Source of the DNA: Isoetes engelmannii
Taxonomy: Eukaryota; Streptophyta; Lycopodiopsida; Isoetales; Isoetaceae
Reading direction: 5' to 3'
Assembly: GCA_011763485.2 (NCBI GenBank)
Contig: JAANSK020311485.1
Location: 1 to 30,346 of the forward strand
DNA length: 30,346 nt
Under the pieces are notes generated by a model. That model was not told the DNA's origin. It made no database searches and worked only from the letters and a program-made list of their open reading frames with translations. Of this stretch, positions 19,107 through 30,060 are shown piece by piece. The translations under genes were made by a program, and so were the position numbers. Numbering within the stretch: position 1 is the first letter of the stretch; every line of letters begins with the position of its first letter.

Positions 19107-22100
19107 ATGGTATCCTAGAACTGTCGGGGGTTCCCCTGACATAAAGGCGACAGTTTCAACTTCATTGCTCAGGAAATGGACATCATCTTCCTCATGGAGA
19201 CATGGGAACATGCTGGCCGCAGGCTCCCGACCCTGCTGGGATATGCATATGTTTCCGTCTTCAACGAATGTACAGGAAAGCGAGGGCACAGTGGCATTGC
19301 ATGCTACTACCGAACCTCGTTGACTCAGGCTATTTTCCTATGCAGCACAGACCGGCACAACCGATACTTGTGGGTGCACGTACAATCTTGTGATGGCGAC
19401 TCACCTCTCTTTGTGGCAGCCTGTTATTTCCCCCACACTGAGAGTAACTTCTATGCTACTCACCACGATGTGGACAGGATGGAGCCGTATGTCGACCTCT
19501 ATGATATCAGCGATTGAGGAGGGTCATGCTTGTCGAAGACTTCAATGCCCATACAGGGACGGAGCAGGTGACACGGTTTGACCCACTAGCAGAGGACGAG
19601 TTGCAGATAAATCCGGCGGGGGACGCACCTTCCCAGAGTGTCAGACGACGCACAGGTCACACGGTATGGGAGGCAACTGCTATTGCTCTGCAGTATTTTT
19701 AACCTGGCGATCTGTAATGGGCTGCCACATTGGCCATCCTCTGGCCGCTACACTTGCCGACAGGAAAACCAAGGGGGCGGTCATAGCGTGGTTGACTATG
19801 TGATAATGGAGGAGCGCAACATGCATCTCCTCATGCAGCTCGACGTGGGCACTGCATCTAGGGATGAGGAAGCGGGATCTGACCACCGGCCCCTACTTTT
19901 CAACATAGCCTTGCAGGTGCCCTGCGCGAATATACGCTCCATGCCTCCAATGCCACTGTTGCGCCTGGATTACGAGCTAGCGGACAGCTACGCACGGTCG
20001 ACTGAATAGAGCCTCACGGAGATATTGCAGCTCCCCACATTACAGCAGCAGAGCGCCCACCTGGTCCAGGTGCTCATAGAGGCCGCAGAGGCATGCTTCG
20101 GGTGGGGCCACGCGCGCAGGCAGGGCAGGACCTCCATTTTTCTCCGCAATCCCTGGTTTGATGGCGAGTGCCGTGAGATGAAGCGCCAACTCCGTCGCGT
20201 CACTAGCCCCGCCCCGTGCCCCCAGGCCATATCTCAGTACCACCGATTCATCAAGCACAAGAAGGCCGCGTACTTGGCAGAGCGGCAGAACAAAATGTTT
20301 GGTCTCCTGGACCATCACCCCAGACGCTTCTGGAGGGAGGTGCTCAGGAAGACACGGCAGCCTCAAGGGGACATCGCTGTTGAGCAGTGGGTCCAGTACC
20401 TGCAACAGCTAGCAGAGCGATACCAGTGCCTCCACAGACCGGATTGCCCTTAACAATTACGGAGGCCGACATCATAATGGGCCTCCAACGCCTCGCCAAC
20501 GGAAAGGCAGCAGATCTCGATGGCATGCAAGCATAGCTCTTCAAGTGGGCAGGGCCGAGGATTGTTCTGGTGTTAGCAGCAATGATCAACAGCGCACTGC
20601 GAGAAGGTCTCCTGCCACAGTGGACCTGTAACAGAGTTGTGCCCATATACAAGGCTGGCGACCCCAATTGTCCAGCCAACTACCGCACCATAATGGTCAG
20701 CTCCCTCTTTGTGAAGCTCCTGGCTACTATTATTGAGCAGCGCACCACCATATGGGCAGAGGCCTCAGGGATTCGGGCTATCACCCAGGCAGACTTCCAA
20801 CCTGGGCATTCTACCAGTGATTACTTGTTCGCACTGCGAGCCATCATAGAGGACAACAGGAACCGCCGCCATGACCTCTACTGTTGCTTTGTTGACTTCG
20901 TGAAGGCCTTTGACACGGTGCCCCGCGACAAGCTATGGACCAGACTGCAAGGGCTCGACACGCCACTGGACTTGCAGAATGCGGTCTACAGGCTATACGA
21001 GACATGCATCGGACGCCTGACACCTGCAGGGCAGTCAGTGAATAGCAGTATCGGAGTACGCCAAGGGTGCCCCCTCTTACCAACATTGTTCGGCCTCTAC
21101 ATCGACCAATTGGAGCCATGGATGATGCAGCACGGTGGACGAGGCACCCCGCTATTGCACCATGTTGTCAAGCAGCTGATCTATGCCGACAACATTGACC
21201 TCTTGGCCCACACTGCGGAGGACATGCAGCGTCTCCTGGGCGCACTAGCCAGTTTCTGTTAGCACACCAGCATGTGAGTTAACCTCGCAAAGACCAAGGT
21301 CCTTTTGGTCTCGTCCTCTTATCACCCGAGGCCACCCTCCTTCACATACCAGGGAGAACCAGTAGAGGTCGCTGCCACATACAAGTATTTGGTCATAGAA
21401 TTCTCCACCACCATGCACTGGGATAGCTGCATCCGACTGCGGGTGGCAGCCGGCTGGAAGGCCTTGCGTGCCATGCAGAATAGCAGTTACCAGGCCGTGT
21501 TGTACGCCTGGGAACACCAGTCACGCCTCTTCAGGGCTCTGGTAGAACCAGTTCTCCTATATAGAGTAGAGGTTTGGGGCCCGGTCATCTCCGCCGCCAC
21601 CTGGGGAGATCTCAAACGAGTGCAGAAAGCTTTCCTGGCGCGCACCCTCGGGGTTAAGCAGGCAGTGCCATATCAGATCGTGCTCTAGGATACAGGTTTC
21701 CTCCCCCTCCAAAGAGCAACCATGTGTCATCACCTACTCTATTTCCAAATGGTAGCTCGGATAGATGAAGATCGACTGCCAAGAGTAGCCTTGGCGGTCG
21801 CAATGGGTCCGCAGCGCCTAAAAAACTGCTGGAAAGACAAGCAGGCACAATGGTTGTGCCAGTGGCAGGTCCAGACACACAGGTGCGTACGAGTCCGTAC
21901 AAAGAAGGACCATGACGAGCTGAAATCCTACCTCGACACCTGCTTCCTTGGAAAGCTCTGGGACGTTGAGGCCCTGGCATAGGTCAAGCTCGAGCGTTAT
22001 AGAAAACAAATGAATCCTATGCTCAAGCGGGGGCCCAGCAGTACCTGCTCACCCCCTCTCCATGAAAAAGCGTAGACTGATCACCTCCATCCGAACGAGA

Positions 22101-22365
22101 GGACACCACCTCCGCATTGAGACTGGGCAATGGACAAGGGAAGTGCGGGAGGATAGGACTTGTCAGTGCCGCCACCCGGGGATCCTTGAGGACGAGTGCC
22201 ATTCTCTGCAAACCTGCCCCTCTTATGAATAGATTAGAGCACGGTACCCACAGTTGGCGATCCCGGGACAAGCACTCCATCTCCTGCACAACACTAAAGC
22301 GATAGGAACTCTTGGGTCATATCTTCAGGAGGTTCTAGACGAATGCCATCGGTTCTGTCCCTCTT
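19107..22365 (+). pseudogene. LINE ORF2 remnant: endonuclease, reverse transcriptase, Cys/His tail
   Basis: The start ATG (19107) is followed by VS, a stop, then NCRGF, where intact LINEs have WNCRG. Endonuclease motifs are METW (about 19191), VEDFNAHTG (about 19526) and SDHRPLLFNI (about 19878). A linker (20025-20453) contains PWFDGECREMKRQLRR and HHPRRFWREV. Reverse transcriptase shows IYKAGDPNCPANYRTI, DFQPGHSTSDYLFALR, CCFVDFVKAFDTVPRDKLW, GVRQGCPLLPTLFGLYIDQL and LIYADNIDLLA. The last should be YADD, so a catalytic Asp is lost. In-frame stops include 20534, 21260, 21275, 21686 and 21980. Frameshifts occur near 19515, 19640, 20010-20460 and 22000-22060. The C-terminal piece (22062-22365) has a Cys/His cluster TCQCRHPG..ECHSLQTC. 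The protein would nick the target and copy the RNA in place. Confidence 0.9.
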
Positions 22366-22516
22366 TCTCTGAGGTTCTCCACTTTGATTACTCAGCTTGG
22401 GGTGATACCCCTCTGTTTTGTATACCAGCAAGCGCATTGCCGCCACGGTTTTTCTCCAAGTGAGTTTTTTCACTCGGGCCGTAATACGCTTGCTGTTTGG
22501 CTTGTACAGGTCCCAT

Positions 22517-22530
22517 AGGCCAATTGGCCT
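22517..22530. other. 14-bp palindrome in LINE 3' UTR
   Basis: AGGCCAATTGGCCT is a perfect palindrome 20 bp ahead of the (ATTCT) tail. Because it is in the 3' UTR close to the reverse-transcription start, it could form part of a recognition stem; this is inference. Confidence 0.6.
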
Positions 22531-22550
22531 CCGTAGACGATAAAAATTTT

Positions 22551-22580
22551 ATTCTATTCTATTCTATTCTATTCTATTCT
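22551..22580 (+). repeat. (ATTCT)6 tail of the LINE
   Basis: Six perfect ATTCT units end the GC-rich element, after which composition returns to AT-rich. Short simple repeats in place of poly-A are known at the 3' ends of several LINE clades. Confidence 0.9.
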
Positions 22581-22900
22581 TGTTTAGCCAAAAGTGAACA
22601 ACCTTTGGAACACAATCTAGTGTATTTGGCTTTTTGAGTACTCTAATGAAGTTGATTAAATACAACCATCTTAAAGAAAAGCTAATTGTAAGAAAGTTTT
22701 TACTCGGGGTTGGCGCCATTAGATTTCGAAAAAACTGCTTTCACAATTTAATCTTACTGATTTTACGTGGCTTGAAAAACCACAATAGTAAGTTACAACT
22801 GACAATGTTACATACATTTTACAGACTTGAATAATATACTCTATTTCCGTCTTCATTGAATCTCATTTTTCTAAATACTTTGAATCTCATTTTTGTCTTC
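22581..22900. other. AT-rich spacer between two LINE copies
   Basis: No recognised gene. A short direct repeat TGAATCTCATTTTT occurs at about 22857-22870 and 22880-22893. Confidence 0.5.
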
Positions 22901-23099
22901 AATAGGTTAGTGTTGACTCAGCACGTCCACTGGCTGCAGCAGTCCATCCCCTACATAGAGACGATGGGTCCTTGCAATGGTATGAAAGCGGCCATCTATT
23001 GTCTTGATCCGAATTTTAGGTATCAGGCAAACATCACAACCTATTTTGTCGTCAATCGAGAAAACCAAATTTCTCTAACTAATTAATTCGTGCTTATGT

Positions 23100-23990
23100 C
23101 TTCTACTCCTCGGTCCTCATGGTCCGTAAAGTAGTCTATAAGAAGCTTTAGAGAATGATCAGAAAGTTCATATGGAATGGCCCCTCTGAACTTTCATGGT
23201 TTGGAGTATTCAGAGACAGGAGATATAGGGGATTGGGGTGCAACTGCAAGCTCAAGTCTTGGCATCAAAAGTAATATGGAGATCTCTTATGGGTGAGCAA
23301 CCGCTTGTGCTCCACTTTGTTCGATTTTGGCTTGGCAAATGCGCACCTCTAGGCATACCGTCAATTCCTATGGATGAGGTAAGCTCCATCTTTTACTCTT
23401 TCTCTATGCCACGTGGTGCATCTCCCATTGTAAGAGGGCTACTTAGTGCATGGCAGGAGGTTATAGAGGTTTTTCACCTAAAGTCAGCCCTGGAAGAAGT
23501 GGAGGGTCTTATCCTCCTCTGTTAGACGATGCTATGGGAAAAGCATGGTCTACCTCTGGCTCTGGTCCATCCCCATATATACTCGTGGTGGAGGCAACAA
23601 GGGATCTGCTGCTTAGCCGACATCTGGTTGGATGGCCACTCTTGGTCCAAATTCCAAAATAGGGTCAGACAAGCTAGTGTGCTGGATAGGAGCATTTTTA
23701 GAAACATTATGGCTAAATTGCATGACTACTCGAAGATTGTAGGCCTAAGTGAGATCTAGGGGATAGGGGGCTAGGAGGATGGTTCCTGGCAATGTTGGTG
23801 CTCCAAAAAGATACAGTTGTTCTGATGGTTAGCTCTTCACGATGCAATCAACACCATGTCTCGGTTGAAGAGGAGGAAGATAGTGGGATCAGATATCTGC
23901 CCACTTGGATGTGGACAATGTGAATCAATCGAGCACATGTTCTTTTGTCGCCAATATCATGCAATGAGGCTTGCCATAGGTCACTAAATA
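23100..23990 (+). pseudogene. Second LINE, C-terminal ORF2 fragment (plant L1-like)
   Basis: In the plus direction the text RMIRKFIWNGPSEL (about 23150) and RRYRGLG (about 23220) match the post-RT region of plant L1 elements. It continues with QLQAQVLASKVIWRSLM (23241-23291), WWRQQGICCLADIWLDG (about 23590-23640) and a zinc-finger-like CGQCESIEHMFFC (about 23910-23950) as in the zf-RVT domain. Frameshifts and stops (23523, 23757 and others) break it. No reverse-transcriptase core is visible upstream, so it is 5'-truncated. The frame at 22856-23086 may or may not belong to it. Confidence 0.7.
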
Positions 23991-24617
23991 GAAGCTTTCA
24001 ATGAAATTATATTTGACAAAGATGATGTTCATGTGGATTTATTGAAAGTTGAGCATCTATCGTGCGGTCCATGAAACTTTGATCTTTTCAATAAATACAT
24101 TGATTCAAGCACATAACTGCTAGCAAAACTGAACATGTTTATATATCGTTATTTATGCAGTTTGTTCTGATTGTCAACGTCTTCCCTGTAATTGAATGAT
24201 TGCTTAAAAAATATGTTGCATACGACAACATAAGGATACTGTCTTCTTCATGTCGAACTAGCAATAGACAGAGATGACAAACAGAAAATAACAATTCTCC
24301 TTAGCAATTAAAAGACTGCTACCATTATTGATGGAAATAGAGAGTTGGTTGCATTTTTAGAATCGTGTATAGTTTCGGTCCGTGTACTTCATGCTATGCT
24401 GCAATTGATTTCTCCAAACTCGGTCACAGTTTCAATTTTTGCATGTCCATAATTGAGATTCTTTCGACTTAATGCAAAACTTCTTTGTAGTGAGTTGGAT
24501 AAAATAAATGCCACCGCGATACATTTCTTTTAGCACAACACATACATGCTAATATTTCTGTGTTGAGAAAAAATTTCAGGTCGACATGTGGTAAGCTATT
24601 TTCTCCAAAATTTTCTT

Positions 24618-24655
24618 CCTTCTTCCTCCTTCCTTCTTCCTCCTTCCTTCCGTCG
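24618..24655. repeat. (CCTT)/(CTTC) simple repeat
   Basis: A short tract of CTTCCTTCTTCCTCC-type units with no purine interruptions. Confidence 0.85.
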
Positions 24656-26241
24656 AGTTTTTGACTCTGAAATGGACAAGAATGGATGTCAAAGGGCAGA
24701 TATATTTTGTGCTTTGTGCTTATGACGTCCCCTGCTCGTATACAATGCTCCCATTGTATAAAAACTGGAGTTTCCCTCATGTGAGCCATACTTGCTAACA
24801 AGAGGTTGTCCACCTGACGTCAGACTCTTGATAGTGAACAAGGACCCAACGTGGGAGGAATGGACCTATCATTCATCCCGTCTCCCTCGGGATCTACCTA
24901 GTTGTGGAAGTGCACATATAAACACATATCATCTAAAGAATTACAAAGCCACCACGAAGGGTGGAATCACCATAACATCTGAACATATCAACATAATAAC
25001 ATAACAACAAAGGGAAATCATATCCAAGGCTCAGACTCGTGGAGATGGAATGATGGCTTGGGGCCTCCAAAAGGCAATGCAGATAGAATTCATGGCAATT
25101 AGATTTGGATAGCATAAGAACATGGTCTTTGGATAGTCCACTCCATCCATCCCTCTTGTGCATACTTTGCAGATAGGCTGAAAATACTGGAGCCTGACCG
25201 ACTGCCAGGTGCATAGCCAAAGGGGCTACTCCTGGGTTGCATCTCCCCAGTTCCCGACGAGACAAAGGGAGATCACTCTCCTCCAGAAAATGCACACCAG
25301 TTACAGGCCAGCTAGAGAGCCACTGCTCGTTGATGACTTCAACCCCATTGTAAGTGACGCATCACCCAAGAGGTGCCCATATCTTACCCGCACACAGTGC
25401 CCAGGTATTAGGCCTAGCCCACAATGTTCACCGGTAGGCATTACACACCAGATGGATTAATTGTAACCAGAGAATTCTTCCTTATCAGCTGGTCTAGCTC
25501 CGCCATCCACAGCCATGCGGGCTCTTATGTAGAGACCGCATTAATTGGGAATTAATGAGGCTAATCTAGAAACATCATCTATGCAATGCTTGGGTCTCTA
25601 TCCCCCTTTCCAATACACAAGAGTTGCGAACAGACTCATCCATCAGTAAATACAATGAATCAAATAATAGAATATAACATGAGATCTCATCTATCTATCC
25701 TAAACATACACTGTTAGGGTGCATTGGTCAGTTCATGGCATCTATGGGTCGGGTAGGATCAAGAATGGTCATAAACTGGTCTATGGACATCGAAGGACGT
25801 GCTATGGTGGTCGACACATACCTGATCCTTGGTTGGCGGGCATTCCTCTGAAGGCATCATAGTTGCCTTTGTTGGAGATGGTCGCAACAATCGAGATGGC
25901 ACTAAGCAGGTCGACGAGTCCCAAGATGGTCGATGTGGTTGTTTCTGACAATTGATGGCGATCTCGACGCTGATCTCAATGCAACCATGGGGCTGGAATC
26001 CCCAAAGAGCACTTTTAGAGTTCCTTCCCTTTTAATAGGATCGTACCTTTAGGGCACGCCCTTCTAGGGTTGATAATGAAAGGTCAAGTCCTGCGGTTTA
26101 GCCATGTGGCGGTTATAATATATTCATATGGTATGGACATGTGCAATTATATATGTGGTCTAGAGGTCACGCCCCCATGAGATAACCTATATGGACTCTG
26201 GTGTACGCGTCATAGCCTATGACATGTACTAGTGATGTGGC

Positions 26242-26280
26242 ATATTATCGTGAAACGTCATATATTATCGTGAAACGTCA
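26242..26280 (+). repeat. 20-bp tandem duplication
   Basis: ATATTATCGTGAAACGTCA occurs twice back to back (26242-26260 and 26262-26280). A second word, CCCCACCTTGAA, is repeated nearby at about 26287 and 26326. Confidence 0.9.
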
Positions 26281-27231
26281 CGTTCTCCCCACCTTGAATT
26301 GATGTTGTTCGCAGTATCATGGTTCCCCCACCTTGAAACCTGCATGATCCTTGATGGAATAAAGCATAATTGCACGCAATTAGTTACGACTAACAATTAA
26401 CATCAACACCCACTTAAGGTAATACTTCGGGATCAATTATAAAGTTTAGTTATCACAACACTGAAGGCATTTTAATTGCCTTATACTTATATCAAGTTTA
26501 AAATTTGTTTATTAGATTTATCACACGACAAAATCCTATAGAGCCTCTAATCCCTTGTGGCATATACAATTATTGTGTCACAAGTCTCCGATGTGCGACC
26601 TCCTACCTTCTCCTCGAGTTTATTGGCTTGTAGGTCACACCTTGCTATCATTTATATTTAATAATATAGAATTGGTTTTAGGAAACCACCCATCTAATAC
26701 AGTTATTTAACTAAGTATGAATGCAAGACTAATCTCCTGGCGTAGGAAGAGGATGCTACCTCCATTGAGCGTGTGGAGAGAACGCCCTATCATGTTTAAG
26801 ATGATTTTTGATGTTTGCATACAAGATCTGCCTTTTAGGGTCAATCACGAGGCTTAAGAAGCAAAAATCCGGAGGTTCTTCTGATTGCTTTCCCGCTCTG
26901 CTCTTTTATTTTTAGATTTTGCTTGTTTAGCAGGCTTGCCTAACCCGAGGTGCCCCTAGCATGTCCATGTGCACTGCCACGTCAGCCTAAAATGATCACA
27001 TCCATTGGTTCTCTTATTTTCCACATCTACAGCCAAGATAATTAGAAAATGCAAAAAAAATCCCTCTATTGACTTGTCTCGACCTCTGTTTTTCTCCTCG
27101 CTTCCTTTCTTTCCTTCGTTGGAGCCCAAGGCGAAATGCATAATTATCAGGATAGCCCGATGTGAATCTTCACCCTTGGCATAGAAGATAACTTTTTCCT
27201 CGTTATGGCCATAGACTAGAGGTGCCTTCCA

Positions 27232-27372
27232 ATCATGCATGATCCAATATGACCTCTTATTTCTCTAGATGGTCTACTTTCCAGTCATGCATGATCCAAT
27301 ATGACCTCTTATTTCTCTAGATGGTGCATGATCCAATATGACCTCTTATTTCTCTAGATGGTCTACTTTCGT
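27232..27372 (+). repeat. Three-copy tandem repeat (40-52 bp)
   Basis: Three near-perfect copies of a unit beginning TGCATGATCCAATATGACC and ending TTCTCTAGATGG. Copies 1 and 3 continue with TCTACTTTC, while copy 2 lacks this extension. Near identity suggests recent slippage or unequal exchange. Confidence 0.9.
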
Positions 27373-27934
27373 CTGTCGAGATGTCACACAGCAATTACTT
27401 GCAACTTCCAAACAATGGAAAGGGCCAATGGTCTACTGCCCACACCTTGAATTCCCTGAATTCCCCACGACCACTGGGATTAACCTCCCAGAGAGCTAAT
27501 CAGGAAGCCTTGCGTTCTCTTGATTCTACCACTGAATCGAATGCAAGAGAGTCCTCCCAGAGAATTGCTTGCCTTTAGAATTACTGCTTCATGGTAATTC
27601 TAGCACATCCAACTCCTAACAAACACACAACCCACATGGGTTTATCATCCTCAAGAACTGGATCAAGAATTATCTTAATTCTTCAATACAAGCACAATAC
27701 AATCACATCGCGCCAATCCCTTGCCTGGCTGGCTGCTATGCATTCTCTGAATGCTTCTACAGGGCCGCAATTGGATTGACGTCTTAGCTCCTTCATGTCG
27801 TCATCGTCAAGGTGGGCTTTTTCTTTGAAGTACTAAAAATTCTGCTCTTCATTGCAGGCGACATTGCAGAATTCTGCAATGCCTTCCTATAAAGCATGAT
27901 TCCTCTTGAGGACGATCACATAGTCCTTGGCATC
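27373..27934. other. Intergenic, no gene recognised
   Basis: Two short plus-strand frames (27381-27578 and 27591-27779) are present, but neither resembles a known protein and composition is unremarkable. Confidence 0.4.
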
Positions 27935-28333
27935 CTACATGTTCGAGTTTTTGGTTTTCCTCAACAAGATTGTGCCATCTAGTATTTTACTTTGTAAATC
28001 TTTCGTTTCTGAATCTGTCAATCCTATGATCTTCTTCATGTAAGCTTTCTCAAATAATTTTGGATTTGATTTCTGGGGCAACTCTTCATTGCTGTCCTTT
28101 AGTTGTTCCCTCTGCCCCGATGCCCAGATCTCAGTCCATTTTTCCCAAATTTCATCATTGCAGAGTATGAGGTCATATTGATCTGATAAGGATTCCCTGG
28201 TTTTTCTAGAAGTTTTCCTTTTCTTTCTATCCTCTTGATGGTCTTCGAAAAAGAGACATCTGCACAACCTCTCAAAACCATTCCACTTTTCTGAAGGCGT
28301 TTTATTACCTCTGAGGCACGACGGATAGCCCAA
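27935..28333 (-). pseudogene. Unidentified coding remnant, charged protein of 132 codons
   Basis: The open frame encodes a Lys/Glu-rich, non-repetitive product (for example DLILCNDEIWEKWTEIW and KAYMKKIIGLTDSETKDLQS) that looks protein-like rather than random. It shares frame register and strand with the decayed coding sequence at 29096-30060, so both could be exons or pieces of one gene or transposon, separated by the palindrome array. I do not recognise the family and cannot show splice sites linking them. Confidence 0.35.
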
Positions 28334-28451
28334 TGCCTTTCATTGCTGCCTTGCATATATTATTTAGTCAGGGTAAGGGCTGTAGAAAGTTGAACGCAAG
28401 TTAGTATATTGATAACCCACAACAACAAACTTTACATTTGAACAAACCCAT

Positions 28452-28912
28452 AATGGGATGGTACTTTTGCGATTCAGTCGAGAAAGCACCCCAGATGCTA
28501 AAATAAAGTACTGGAGTACTCTCTCGACTTGCGAGTTGAGAGAGTGCCCCATATTCTAAGACCATATGGGGTACAATCTGGATTCACGAGTCGAGAAAGC
28601 ACCCCGACACCTAAAACAGTCTCATATGCTAAAACAGATTACACTGGGGTACTTTCTCGACTTGTCGATCGAGAAAGTGCCTCAGATTCTAAGACCTGGA
28701 ACCATCTAGGCTGAAACAGACTACACTGGGGAGTACTTTCTCGGCTCGCGAGTCAATAAAGCACCACGAGTCGAGAAAACACCTCAATGACTAAAACAAA
28801 CTACATCACTGAGGGACTTTCTCGACTTCGAGAAAGCATTCTAGATGCTAAAACAGTACACCCGAGGAATAGCTCATTTCGTGAGTCAAGAAAATACACC
28901 ATATGCTACACC
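28452..28912. repeat. Array of hairpin-forming imperfect palindromes
   Basis: About seven units, each an imperfect palindrome on the theme TACTTTCTCGACT-n-AGTCGAGAAAGCACC followed by CAGAT.CTAAAACAG. Clear cores lie near 28470-28492, 28516-28546, 28583-28605, 28650-28678, 28734-28776, 28815-28838 and 28875-28895. Spacing is 50-85 bp. Arms are well conserved where both are present (for example CTTTCTCGACTT/CGAGAAAG), while some units keep only the right arm. Confidence 0.85.
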
Positions 28913-29095
28913 CATGTGCTTAATAAATAGTAGTTATTTAGTACCTGATGTAGCTGGAACTTGCTGCTATGGTATTTAAGCAGTGCTTATGCTGGCCAAC
29001 TCAATTAGAGGCATGTCAGCTAACAGGATCCTACACTTCCATTTCTCATATAATTCCTTTATCCTCCGTGGAACCTACTTCTCCATCTGCAGCAC

Positions 29096-30060
29096 TTATG
29101 CGGCTCTGGGCGAATGCTGGCCATATACCGCCCAGAACCTTACGTTTTTACCCTTCATATCCTCTTCCGTGCTCCAAAAAAATAAGTCACTGGTTTCTCT
29201 ATGAAATGGAATCACGTCAGCTGGCATAGAATCTGCCACAGGATGGCGAACCATCCGGTTCAGGATCTCCAACATGTGTGTATTATTGAACTCCCTGTGA
29301 TTGAACAGGACGGCATCACCGGTGCATACCTTCAAGCACTTGATGTCTATCTTTATTTTGTGTCTGATCCTTAGCGGATAGTACTTAGCTAGCCATTTCA
29401 TTTTCTACGTGCCCCGCTGCATCAGCTTCATGTGCTCGTTCTGGACCATATATTGGGAGTCCTCTATCTCCTCATTTTCTTTTTCTGAACCATCATCTTC
29501 AATCCCATACTCCTCACTATTCTGTCTCTGCTTAACTGCGGGCTGTCGATACGGTACCACATCTCTCGTAACCGTGGAGTTCTTTAAACTCTTCAACACA
29601 TTGAATGTGAACATCTCGATATTAAAAAGTTTTTTCCGGGTCCTCGAAATCTCCATACTAAACTCCTTCAATATAAGTACGCCGTTCTTTTTTTTATTCC
29701 TTCTAGGTCCTTCCATTCCAAATTCTGGCAATTAACTAGTGCGGCCCTTTCATCTGTTCCCTTTGCTTTATTCATAGAGGCCAAGGAATAACTCATAACT
29801 GATAGAGATTTAGTGTGGTAAAACCTGCCTTTCGGCATGTCTTCAATGCACAAGGAGAGGTGCCTATCATCTGGTGCAGCTACCAACAACACGATCTTGA
29901 CCTTCTTGTATACCAGAGTTTTTCTTATCCCTGTAGTAGAAAAACAAGTCCTTTTCCTTCCTCGACACCATCAACAATGCCTTAGCCTCAGTTGGAGGAA
30001 AATAGAATGCAAGTTGGTACACCCATGCACCGAGACTATCTTTGAAGAGGGCATCATAAC
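29096..30060 (-). pseudogene. Unidentified decayed protein-coding sequence
   Basis: Reading the minus strand, protein-like text runs through three frames. One part (about 30060-29920) reads DSLGAWVYQLAFYFPPTEAK and VSRKEKDLFFYYRDK. A second (about 29920-29690) reads LVAAPDDRHLSLCIEDM. A frameshift at a run of eight A (about 29690) leads to a third frame with KKLFNIEMFTFNVLKSLKNS and an acidic stretch (29731-29408). A TAG (29407-29405) is followed in the same frame by KWLAKYYPLRIRHKIKIDI and MVRHPVADSMPADVIPFHRE down to 29096. This is one coding region broken by two frameshifts and one stop. I do not recognise its family; a transposon protein or a host pseudogene are both possible. Confidence 0.5.

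Larger units (their letters stand above)
17478..22580 (+). mobile_element. Non-LTR retrotransposon (LINE), nearly full length, dead copy
   Basis: It contains ORF1 and ORF2 remnants in order on the plus strand, a 3' UTR and an (ATTCT)6 tail. Base composition is clearly GC-richer than the surrounding DNA, marking it as an insertion. Apurinic-type endonuclease, reverse transcriptase and a Cys/His-rich C-terminal segment are recognisable. I place it as L1-like from the ORF1 RNA-binding part, without certainty about the clade. Multiple stops, several frameshifts and a mutated catalytic motif rule out activity. The 5' end is uncertain and may extend back through the repeats from about 16640. No target-site duplication was found. 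Confidence 0.9.
23990..26955. other. Repeat-rich noncoding stretch, no gene recognised
   Basis: It contains a (CCTT)-type pyrimidine run (about 24618-24655) and a minus-strand open frame of 120 codons (24933-25295) that matches nothing I know. A string TGTTAG at 25709 faces CTAACA at 26390; these could be ends of a solo LTR, but no target duplication supports it. Overall it looks like old transposon DNA. Confidence 0.4.

Noticed and set aside
25709-26395. Solo LTR with TGTTAG...CTAACA ends
   Set aside because: No matching 5-bp target duplication, no primer-binding site next to it and no second copy in the window.
26560-26620. Plant snRNA promoter (USE-like GTCGCACATCG on the minus strand with a TATA-like string about 22 bp on)
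   Set aside because: The USE has a mismatch and nothing resembling a U-snRNA follows at the expected distance.
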